DNA of 6,189 nucleotides, taken from an uncultured Bacteroidales bacterium. Its GTDB lineage: Bacteria; Bacteroidota; Bacteroidia; Bacteroidales; UBA932. Of this stretch, positions 1 to 5,354 are shown one piece after another. The translations under genes and the position numbers were made by a program. Every line of letters begins with the position of its first letter. Position 1 is the stretch's first letter. The notes below the pieces were generated by a model. The model ran no database searches. It saw nothing but the letters and a program-made list of their open reading frames with translations, and was not told the DNA's origin. The stretch covers positions 1-6,189 of the forward strand of contig CAMNAD010000088.1 in assembly GCA_946530505.1 (NCBI GenBank), read 5' to 3'.

Positions 1-281
1 ACAAGAAGAAAGAGAAGATAATGTTCATATTCGACGAGCCTACCACCGGCCTGCATTTCTACGATGTGGAGAAACTGCTAAAGGCTTTCGATGCCTTGCT
101 GGATGCCGGTCACTCCCTGGTCGTGGTAGAGCACAATCCGGATGTGATACGAAGTGCGGACTGGATAATAGATCTCGGACCCGATGCCGGGCAGAGGGGA
201 GGAGAAGTGGTCTATACCGGAACCCCGGAGAAGATGGTTGAAGAGAGTGACAGTTTTACCGCGCAATATCTCCGCAGATAA
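1..281 (+). CDS. uvrA: UvrA excinuclease ABC subunit A, C-terminal end (partial)
   Basis: Last 92 codons of UvrA, the ATPase that recognises DNA damage in nucleotide excision repair together with UvrB. The reading frame is open to the left edge (first full codon at position 3), so the ATG at 21 is an internal Met and not the start. Visible elements of the second ABC ATPase domain are the Walker B and D-loop stretch FIFDEPTTGLHF, the H-loop VVVEHNPDVI with its switch His, and the typical UvrA tail ADWIIDLGPDAGQRGGEV followed by YTGTPEKMVE. The protein ends at TAA 279-281, as expected for the family (about 940 residues, so roughly 10 percent is visible). The stop shares one base with the ATG of the next gene (TAATG), so uvrA appears to head an operon that continues into glycan-modification genes. 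The family call is near certain. Bacteroidales can carry more than one UvrA paralogue, and which one this is cannot be told from the tail. Confidence 0.96.
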   Translation, partial: KKKEKIMFIFDEPTTGLHFYDVEKLLKAFDALLDAGHSLVVVEHNPDVIRSADWIIDLGPDAGQRGGEVVYTGTPEKMVEESDSFTAQYLRR

Positions 282-1078
282 TGAAAAGAGTGCTGCTCAT
301 AACTGCTGCCATCACTCAGGCGCTTGCATGTTATGCACAGACACGGGCCGATGCCATCCGTGCCCGCCTGCTTGATGCTTCCGACAAGAGTGTGTTGGTC
401 GCCTCGCACAGGGGTGTGTGGAAAGATGTTCCTGAGAACTCGGTGGAAGCAATCGAGGCGGCGATAAACGCCGGAGCGGATATTGTGGAGCTCGATGTCC
501 GCAGAACCATAGCTGGTGAATTGATCCTTCATCACGGCCCTGTTTTGTTCAGGCCGGCAGGCGCGACTACGCTGGAGGAGGCGCTGCTTGCGGTAAAAGG
601 AAGGGCAATGGTGAATATCGACAAAGCCTTCGTGCATTTCCGTCAGATAGTGGAAATTGCTGAAAAGACGGGGACCCTGAATCAGCTTGTTTTCAAAAGT
701 ACAATGTCGGCAGCTAAGGCAAGGGGCCTGATGGGGGAGTATGCAGATGAAGTAATCTTTATGCCTATTATAAAGATTTGCAGCGGAGGGGCACTTGCGA
801 GCATCGTGGAATATGAGAGAATCCTTTCTCCGGGTATATATGAATGGGTGTTCAACGATGATTCCAATCCGGTGCTGAAGGTGGCAGGAAGCCTTATCTA
901 CGGAAAAAGCCGTATTTGGGTGAATACAATGTGGGGCTCGTTGTGCGGAGGTCACGATGACACTGTTTCACTGTCCGATCCGGACTCCGGATACGGTTGG
1001 CTGATAAGGGAGATTGGTACGAGTGTGATGCAGACTGACGAAACCGCATTTCTGGTCGAATATTTGAAAAATAGATAA
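281..1078 (+). CDS. Exported glycerophosphodiester phosphodiesterase family protein (GDPD)
   Basis: A 265-residue GDPD-family TIM-barrel enzyme, expected to hydrolyse glycerophosphodiesters (for example glycerophosphocholine) to an alcohol and glycerol 3-phosphate. Residues 1-19 look like a Sec signal peptide (MKRVLLITAAI, then ACYA before QT), so it should act in the periplasm or at the surface. Family motifs are HRG at 43-45, PENS at 51-54, E70 and D72 in VELDV (metal ligands), and the second catalytic His at about 85 in LILHHGP. The C-terminal half has the Bacteroidota-type block IWVNTMWGSLCGGHDD and then the QTD motif (251-253). Departures from the classical GlpQ pattern are Gly instead of Asp after the second His, and NIDK (112-115) where an E-x-K metal-binding motif is usual, so substrate and activity may differ. 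The start ATG overlaps the uvrA stop, and the stop overlaps the next ATG. The family call is strong; the substrate is unknown. Confidence 0.9.
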   Translation: MKRVLLITAAITQALACYAQTRADAIRARLLDASDKSVLVASHRGVWKDVPENSVEAIEAAINAGADIVELDVRRTIAGELILHHGPVLFRPAGATTLEEALLAVKGRAMVNIDKAFVHFRQIVEIAEKTGTLNQLVFKSTMSAAKARGLMGEYADEVIFMPIIKICSGGALASIVEYERILSPGIYEWVFNDDSNPVLKVAGSLIYGKSRIWVNTMWGSLCGGHDDTVSLSDPDSGYGWLIREIGTSVMQTDETAFLVEYLKNR

Positions 1079-1956
1079 TGGATGCAGTAATCACATATGT
1101 CGATGGCCTGGATGAGACCTGGCGTGCCGATTATGAGAAATTCGCCGGCAAGCCTCTGCTCGAAAAACGCTTCCGCGACTGGGGAACACTCAAGTATCTG
1201 ATGCGTGGAATAGAGAATTGTCTGCCTTTCATTGAGAACATTTGGCTTGTAGTATCTTCAGAGAGTCAGGTGCCTGATTGGACAGACAGGGGCAATCTCC
1301 GGATTGTGCTCCATAAGGATATCATTCCTTCGCATCTGTTGCCTGTTTTCAACAGTTGCACTATTGAGATGTTCCTGCATAGAATTCCCGGTCTTGCAGA
1401 GGAATTCATCTACTTTAATGACGATATGTTTCCGCTCGCACCTTGTAAACGCGAAGATTTTTTCCGGGAGGGCAAAGGTGTAATAGGTTTGTCGTGGCAT
1501 CTTTTTGCCTGGAATATGTACAAAAAGCAGTGCAAGACTTCTTCAGATATGGCCCGCAAGGCCCTTGGGAAGAGGAGAAGTCCGTTTTTCGCGCGTCCGC
1601 AGCATATCTGCTCCCCTATGCTCAGGAGTGCATCGCAGAATTGCTTCCGGGCATTGGAAGGGGAGATCCTTGCCAATAGTTCTCGACTCCGCAAGCCGGA
1701 TAATCCCAACCAGTATTTATTTTTGGATTATATGTATTACAGTGGCCAGCTTGTCCCGGAAAGGATATCAAATAAGCATTTATCCCAGGGTGTATACAGC
1801 GGCGCGCAGATTGCGGAGTTCATAAGAAAGCCATCCGCTTCGTTCGCCTGCATCAACGATGTGGAGATGACAGATGAGAAATATGAGCAGATGAGAAAGG
1901 AAATACTGAAAGCATTTGAAGATCGTTTCCCGGAAAAATCAAGATTTGAGATATGA
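1078..1956 (+). CDS. Stealth-family capsular/exopolysaccharide phosphotransferase
   Basis: A 292-residue Stealth protein. Known members transfer a hexose 1-phosphate from a nucleotide sugar to an acceptor glycan, forming phosphodiester links in capsules. The same fold is found in the animal GlcNAc-1-phosphotransferase GNPTAB. Conserved regions appear in order: CR1 at residues 2-14 (DAVITYVDGLDETW); CR2 at about 31-129 (RFRDWGTLKYLMRGIE, then HKDIIP, FNS, and HRIPGLAEEFIYFNDDMF, with the acidic pair D115/D116); CR3 at about 170-220 around RPQHICSPMLRS; and a CR4-like CINDVE near 258-263. There is no signal peptide or membrane segment, so it should be cytoplasmic, acting on lipid-linked or precursor glycan. 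The start ATG shares one base with the GDPD stop (TAATG). The last four bases, ATGA, form the start of the licD-like gene. The family assignment is strong; donor sugar and acceptor cannot be inferred. Confidence 0.93.
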   Translation: MDAVITYVDGLDETWRADYEKFAGKPLLEKRFRDWGTLKYLMRGIENCLPFIENIWLVVSSESQVPDWTDRGNLRIVLHKDIIPSHLLPVFNSCTIEMFLHRIPGLAEEFIYFNDDMFPLAPCKREDFFREGKGVIGLSWHLFAWNMYKKQCKTSSDMARKALGKRRSPFFARPQHICSPMLRSASQNCFRALEGEILANSSRLRKPDNPNQYLFLDYMYYSGQLVPERISNKHLSQGVYSGAQIAEFIRKPSASFACINDVEMTDEKYEQMRKEILKAFEDRFPEKSRFEI

Positions 1957-2750
1957 AACAAAGGATCGATGCCAAAGGGTTGAGGGATATTCAACTATCA
2001 ATGATGGATCAGGTGGATGCCTTCTGCACCGCCGAGGGTATAAACTATTCCCTTAGTGGAGGTTCGCTTCTTGGGGCGGTCCGGCATAAAGGCTTCATCC
2101 CCTGGGATGATGATGTCGACCTGATGATGCCCAGGCCCGACTATGAGCGCTTCCTCTCTTCTTTCAATGACTGTCACGATGATATCAAAGCCCTTAATTA
2201 CAGGGTGGATGCCAACTTTCCCCGTCCGTTCACAAAGATTACGGATTTGAATACGAGGATCGTTTCCAGGAATGGCATTTCTTGTTATGGCGTGTTTCTG
2301 GATGTTTTTCCCATAGACGGGCAGCCTTCTACTGAAGAGGAAACCAAGGTGTATGTAGATAAATACGCCATTCTCAACAAAAGGTTCTACAAGAAAACGC
2401 CAATTTACAGAATGACAGGGAATCCTCTTGTGGCTCTGAAAACGCTGATACGGGCTCCCTTTTATCCTAGCCGCGACATTACATACCGGCAGATACGTGA
2501 ATTGATTGAAGCCTATCCTTTTGAAAGCAGTGAATATGCAGGGGCGATAATGGGCGATTCCGGTATGGGGACTCATATCCCTGCGAAGGTATTTTATGAT
2601 TTTGTCCGAAGAGAGTTTGAAGGGCGGCAGTACAGCACCATCAAAGATGCCGACACCTATCTTACAAGGATGTACGGGGATTATATGACCCCACCTCCTC
2701 CGGCACAGCAGCGTACACGACATTTCGGAAAAGTTTACAGAATAAAATGA
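1953..2750 (+). CDS. LicD family transferase (phosphocholine or related phospho-alcohol transfer)
   Basis: A 265-residue LicD/fukutin-like protein with a nucleotidyltransferase fold. Characterised LicD proteins transfer phosphocholine from CDP-choline to lipooligosaccharide or teichoic acid. Relatives (FKTN/FKRP) transfer ribitol phosphate. The diagnostic block runs from residue 35 to 57: SGGSLLGAVRHKG followed by FIPWDDDVDL, with the metal-binding acidic residues D52-D54 and D56. A second family motif is GVFLDVFPIDG (113-123), and the tail YLTRMYGDYMTPPPP near 236-250 is typical for LicD. No signal peptide is seen, so it should act in the cytoplasm. It starts in an ATGA overlap with the Stealth gene and ends in a second ATGA overlap with the glycosyltransferase gene, so the three were probably kept as a unit. 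The CDP-activated substrate could come from the cytidylyltransferase encoded convergently next door. The exact phospho-alcohol is not determined. Confidence 0.92.
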   Translation: MKQRIDAKGLRDIQLSMMDQVDAFCTAEGINYSLSGGSLLGAVRHKGFIPWDDDVDLMMPRPDYERFLSSFNDCHDDIKALNYRVDANFPRPFTKITDLNTRIVSRNGISCYGVFLDVFPIDGQPSTEEETKVYVDKYAILNKRFYKKTPIYRMTGNPLVALKTLIRAPFYPSRDITYRQIRELIEAYPFESSEYAGAIMGDSGMGTHIPAKVFYDFVRREFEGRQYSTIKDADTYLTRMYGDYMTPPPPAQQRTRHFGKVYRIK

Positions 2751-3841
2751 TCCTGGCTTATTGCATACATTCCCTGCATTCATCCGGAGGGATGGAGCGG
2801 GTCCTCAGTATGAAGGCATCCTATCTTGCGGATCTGCCTCTGTACGAAGTGCATATAATAACTGCCTGCCTCAAGGGACGCAAACCTTTCTTCCCTCTTT
2901 CGGATAAAGTGATTCTTCACGATCTTGGTGTAAGCGACCACGGCGCCGGCAAGAAGTACAAGAAGAGACTTGAGGATTATCTGAAGCAGATAAAGGCAGA
3001 TATATGTGTGTCCCTGTGCGGTGGTGAGGTGCATATTCTCAAGGACTTGAAGGATGGCAGTCACAAAGTCGCCGAGTTCCATTTCTCTCATGACAAGTAT
3101 TATCTGAAATATGGAAGGACTGCCTTGGGAAGATGGTATGCAGGGCTTCGAACGCGCAAACTGGAACGTTCAATCTCTAAACTTGATGCGATGGTAGTCC
3201 TTACCGAGGAGGACAGCATTGCATGGTACGGTGTGTTGTACAAGGTGTTTCAGATTTACAATCCTCTTACTTTCAAGCCGGAGAAAAAGTCGGAACTTGA
3301 AAACAAACGATTTATCGCTGTCGGCCGTCTGGAACCACAGAAGAATTATCCCGACATGATCCGCGCCTGGGCTATGGTGGCAGAAAAGTACCCGGATTGG
3401 CATCTGGACATTTTTGGAAGCGGAAGTCAGGAAAAGAAGCTTCGCAGGTTGATTGATTCTCTGGGATTGGGTTCTTGTGTCCACCTGATGGGCCGTACTG
3501 AAGATATACAATCCGAGATGTTGAATAGCTCCGGGCTTTTGCTGAGCTCCCGTTTCGAAGGATTCCCTATGGTACTTCTCGAGGCTCAGGCAGCAGGTCT
3601 TCCTATTGTGAGTTATTCCTGCCCTTGCGGCCCTGCAGAAATTGTAGAAGACGGCAAAAGCGGGTTCCTTGTTCCTGCTGGCAATGTAAAAGGTCTCTCA
3701 GAAGGTGTATGCAAGCTGATAGGCAGTCCTAAGATGATGTACGATTTCGGAGAAGCGTCTTTTGCTGCCGCAAAACGTTTCGATAAAGATTATATTATGA
3801 ACTTGTGGGATGCTTTTTTCCGCATCATCATATGCTCTTGA
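2747..3841 (+). CDS. GT4-family glycosyltransferase (GT-B fold)
   Basis: A 364-residue retaining glycosyltransferase of the GT4 type, probably building the glycan that the neighbouring Stealth and LicD proteins modify. The N-terminal domain begins with a Rossmann strand and glycine turn, AYCIHSLHSSGGMERV (4-19). The inter-domain YNPL lies at 171-174, followed by AVGRLEPQKNYPDMIRAW (191-208). The donor-binding EX7E motif is E271 to E279 in SRFEGFPMVLLEAQAAGLP, followed by SYSCPCGPAEIVEDGKSGFLV. Length is normal for the family. The start overlaps the LicD stop (ATGA). The last five codons lie over the 3' end of the convergent cytidylyltransferase gene (14-bp overlap), so the extreme C-terminus RIIICS is constrained by two genes or was added by a short duplication there. 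The family call is strong; sugar donor and acceptor are unknown. Confidence 0.93.
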   Translation: MILAYCIHSLHSSGGMERVLSMKASYLADLPLYEVHIITACLKGRKPFFPLSDKVILHDLGVSDHGAGKKYKKRLEDYLKQIKADICVSLCGGEVHILKDLKDGSHKVAEFHFSHDKYYLKYGRTALGRWYAGLRTRKLERSISKLDAMVVLTEEDSIAWYGVLYKVFQIYNPLTFKPEKKSELENKRFIAVGRLEPQKNYPDMIRAWAMVAEKYPDWHLDIFGSGSQEKKLRRLIDSLGLGSCVHLMGRTEDIQSEMLNSSGLLLSSRFEGFPMVLLEAQAAGLPIVSYSCPCGPAEIVEDGKSGFLVPAGNVKGLSEGVCKLIGSPKMMYDFGEASFAAAKRFDKDYIMNLWDAFFRIIICS

Positions 3842-4232
3842 TATGCTCTTTCAGTTCGGAGGAAGAAATACCTTCCGTGCGTGGCAGGCGGACAACTTCT
3901 TTGCCGTGTCTTTTACACCAGTCGACTGCAGCAATGAAACCTGAGTGTTTCTGATCTCCGCCAATTGCGAAGATGTCGAAAGGTACTTCCTTGACAATGG
4001 TATCAACGTCGCGGTATGTGACCACCTCATCGACATATCGTATGGCCTTTACCATATACATACGCATTTCGGTGGAATTTACCGCAGGACTCTCAGGTTT
4101 GTATTTCGCAATGACTTCGGACTCCTGCACTGCAACAACCAGCCTGTCGCCGAGAGCTTTGGCTTTGCGGAATAGCTCCACATGCCCGAAATGGATCAGG
4201 TCGAATACACCTACTGTAAAAACTGTTTTCAT
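3828..4232 (-). CDS. TagD-like cytidylyltransferase (glycerol-3-phosphate or related phospho-alcohol)
   Basis: A 134-residue nucleotidyltransferase of the TagD / choline-phosphate cytidylyltransferase superfamily, which makes CDP-glycerol, CDP-choline or a similar activated alcohol from CTP. The HxGH nucleotide-binding motif is at residues 14-17 within VGVFDLIHFGHVELF. The second signature RTEGISS lies at 118-124, preceded by LP, as in TagD. SIRYVDEV-like AIRYVDEVV sits near 63-71, and GGDQ at 91-94 stands where TagD has a GDD-type motif. TagD itself is close to this length. I chose ATG at 4230-4232. A TTG four codons further upstream is in frame, but it lies inside a promoter-like -7 box and adds residues not seen in the family. 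The gene starts 21 bp after the lipoprotein stop and converges on the glycan cassette, where it could feed the LicD transferase. Glycerol phosphate, phosphocholine and phosphoethanolamine all remain possible. Confidence 0.88.
   Translation of the reverse strand: MKTVFTVGVFDLIHFGHVELFRKAKALGDRLVVAVQESEVIAKYKPESPAVNSTEMRMYMVKAIRYVDEVVTYRDVDTIVKEVPFDIFAIGGDQKHSGFIAAVDWCKRHGKEVVRLPRTEGISSSELKEHIKSI
3830..3851. repeat. 11-bp imperfect tandem duplication at the convergent gene ends
   Basis: The unit ATATGCTCTTG (3830-3840) is followed directly by ATATGCTCTTT (3841-3851), identical at 10 of 11 positions. It contains the stop codon of the glycosyltransferase gene and lies across the last codons of the convergent cytidylyltransferase gene. 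It may be a replication-slippage duplication that created or lengthened the 14-bp overlap. A chance match of this length is possible. Confidence 0.5.
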
Positions 4233-4241
4233 ATGCAGGTG

Positions 4242-4249
4242 CAAAGATA
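4242..4249 (-). promoter_or_regulatory. Candidate Bacteroides-type -7 promoter box (TATCTTTG) for the cytidylyltransferase gene
   Basis: The minus strand reads TATCTTTGCACC in the 21-bp gap between the lipoprotein stop and the cytidylyltransferase ATG, matching the Bacteroides -7 consensus TAnnTTTG. The box ends 9 nt before the ATG, so a transcript from it would have almost no leader. No good -33 TTTG is seen at the usual distance upstream, so read-through from the lipoprotein promoter is an alternative. Confidence 0.5.
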
Positions 4250-4253
4250 ATTA

Positions 4254-5189
4254 TTATTTTAAAACGATTTCTTTTTCTACGATATCGGAACGATGTACGG
4301 AGCCCAATGGAATATAGAATTGATGAAAAACTCCATTGATTGTTCCGGAAACTGTTATGGACGTACCGGTTCTGCCCGGCCCGCCTTCGTATTCGTTTGG
4401 GTAGCACCATAAACTGATCCCTGTCCGGATGGGTTTGCTGCCGATGTCAAACGGTAATTCCCGCATTATCATAAAGGGGTATTTGAGGCCTTCGGGGCCG
4501 CTGAGTACCGAAGAAGGGTAGAATCCGTCACTCTGAAGTATCAATCCACTCTCATTGACATTTGCAAGTTGGATTACTGGATTCTTCAGTGGGGCATTCC
4601 CTTCAAGGCATATGCTTTTTATGATAATACGGCAGAGCAGGGGAGTAATGCTGAGTTCTGCCCGTTCTCCCGTGTATGAATGGCAATATCCGCTCTGAAA
4701 CGGAGCTTCCGGATTCTCGTCGGCATAATTCATACTTAGGTGTTCCATTACGGCAAAGTTCTTAGGTATGTTCTCATAGGAAAATACTCCAGGCAGGTCG
4801 GCCATGGCGACAATGAATTTGCCTCCATGAGAGGTATTGATGCGTAGGGTATTCTCTCTGTTTATTCTTAAATGAGTCGCCAGATCCTGTGTCAGGGTAT
4901 CTGAATAGACGAACAGGTCAAGATGACCGTAGGGACTGGAACTGTTTATATGTATGGTCAGTGAATCTGTTTCGTGAAAATGATTTTGCAAAGACGGGGC
5001 CTTGGTGCAAGCGCAGATCAGAACCGTCACGGCCGTGAAGAGAGCTTTGGCCCCGTAGCTTTGCAAATGGTCGAATCTGAGCGCCAGTGTGTAAAGCGTA
5101 AGTGTGAATAACCAGTAGTTTGTAGTGCAGGCAGACTGCCTTGGACGGATGTCCCGGGAGAAGCTGCCGCTCAAATTCTCGCGTTTCAT
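4254..5189 (-). CDS. Fimbrillin-like (type V pilus / Mfa-like) putative lipoprotein
   Basis: A 311-codon frame encoding a secreted protein resembling the Bacteroidales fimbrillin / Mfa-like superfamily, whose members are exported as lipoproteins and form or anchor type V pili. Support is the overall plan rather than one catalytic motif: a signal sequence near residues 43-61 (KALFTAVTVLICAC, lipobox Cys61), a short Ser/Thr-rich start, beta-rich sequence with HLDLFVYSD and FIVAMADLPG, a central TPLLCRIIIKSI strand and VIQLANVNESGLI, and a C-terminal region ending FYIPLGSVHR. The first 42 residues upstream of the signal peptide are unusual for a lipoprotein. The true start may therefore be the TTG at 5064-5066, giving a 19-residue signal peptide before Cys61, or a start supplied by DNA inversion (see the flanking inverted repeat). 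The ATG at 5189 sits 7 nt after a promoter box. Family membership is moderately supported; no pilus partner gene is in the window. Confidence 0.65.
   Translation of the reverse strand: MKRENLSGSFSRDIRPRQSACTTNYWLFTLTLYTLALRFDHLQSYGAKALFTAVTVLICACTKAPSLQNHFHETDSLTIHINSSSPYGHLDLFVYSDTLTQDLATHLRINRENTLRINTSHGGKFIVAMADLPGVFSYENIPKNFAVMEHLSMNYADENPEAPFQSGYCHSYTGERAELSITPLLCRIIIKSICLEGNAPLKNPVIQLANVNESGLILQSDGFYPSSVLSGPEGLKYPFMIMRELPFDIGSKPIRTGISLWCYPNEYEGGPGRTGTSITVSGTINGVFHQFYIPLGSVHRSDIVEKEIVLK
5053..5065. repeat. Left arm of a 13-bp perfect inverted repeat
   Basis: CCGTAGCTTTGCA on the plus strand, the exact reverse complement of 5195-5207, with 129 bp between the arms. It lies inside the lipoprotein reading frame at codons 42-46 (LQSYG), just where the signal peptide begins. 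Read on the plus strand it also holds a TAGCTTTG box facing into the enclosed segment. Homology does not extend beyond 13 bp on either side. Confidence 0.75.
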
Positions 5190-5194
5190 TATGG

Positions 5195-5207
5195 TGCAAA
5201 GCTACGG
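5195..5207. repeat. Right arm of the 13-bp perfect inverted repeat, overlapping the promoter box
   Basis: TGCAAAGCTACGG on the plus strand, reverse complement of 5053-5065. On the minus strand it contains the candidate -7 box TAGCTTTG just upstream of the ATG at 5189. The two arms therefore bracket the first 41 codons of the lipoprotein frame. No recombinase gene is in the window. Confidence 0.75.
5197..5204 (-). promoter_or_regulatory. Candidate Bacteroides-type -7 promoter box (TAGCTTTG) for the lipoprotein gene
   Basis: The minus strand reads TAGCTTTGCACC, matching TAnnTTTG and ending 7 nt before ATG 5189. It shares TTTGCACC with the box in front of the cytidylyltransferase gene. A clear -33 TTTG is not visible (the region is T-rich). 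The box lies inside the right arm of the inverted repeat. Confidence 0.55.
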
Positions 5208-5289
5208 CAGTGTTTTTCTTAAGCGAAAAAATAGTGACGAAAAACTACGAAATTAAAGTTTGAAGGGGTATTTTTAAGTTTGACATACG

Positions 5290-5324
5290 AAAACCCGCCG
5301 GAAAACTATATGTTTCCGACGGGT
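5290..5324 (-). terminator. Rho-independent terminator downstream of nqrF
   Basis: On the minus strand a 12-bp stem pairs ACCCGTCGGAAA (5324-5313) with TTTCCGGCGGGT (5304-5293) through one G-U wobble. It has an 8-nt loop and is followed by a short T run (TTTT, 5293-5290). It begins 30 nt after the nqrF stop. On the plus strand the wobble becomes a C-A mismatch and no T tract follows, so it should work for leftward transcription. It would separate the nqr operon from the lipoprotein gene. Confidence 0.8.
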
Positions 5325-5354
5325 AAAGAAGTTTGTACCTACACTTGCTACCTA

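Larger units (their letters stand above)
5190..5354. other. Intergenic region between nqrF and the lipoprotein gene
   Basis: This 165-bp A/T-rich gap contains, from right to left, the nqrF terminator hairpin, an A/T-rich stretch without a recognisable gene, and the lipoprotein promoter box inside the right inverted-repeat arm. I see no tRNA, small RNA or further reading frame of note. Confidence 0.7.

Noticed and set aside
212..955. Long minus-strand frame opposite the GDPD gene
   Set aside because: It is the antisense shadow of a well-supported GDPD gene, has no recognisable domain, and its Cys/His-rich composition is typical of a reversed coding frame.
1998..2783. 261-codon minus-strand frame opposite the LicD gene
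   Set aside because: It lies fully over the LicD gene, whose motifs are unmistakable, and shows no protein-family features of its own.
3809..3826. Small hairpin GATGC / GCATC near the end of the glycosyltransferase gene
   Set aside because: It has only 5 bp of stem with an 8-base loop inside coding sequence and no following T tract; not a credible terminator.
4230..4244. TTG start at 4244 for the cytidylyltransferase
   Set aside because: The extra residues MHLH are not a family feature and the TTG lies within the -7 promoter box; ATG 4232 fits better.
5259..5282. Plus-strand promoter-like pair TTTG (5259-5262) and TAAGTTTG (5275-5282)
   Set aside because: The spacing of 12 bp is too short for the -33/-7 arrangement, and it would drive transcription only antisense into the terminator and nqrF.
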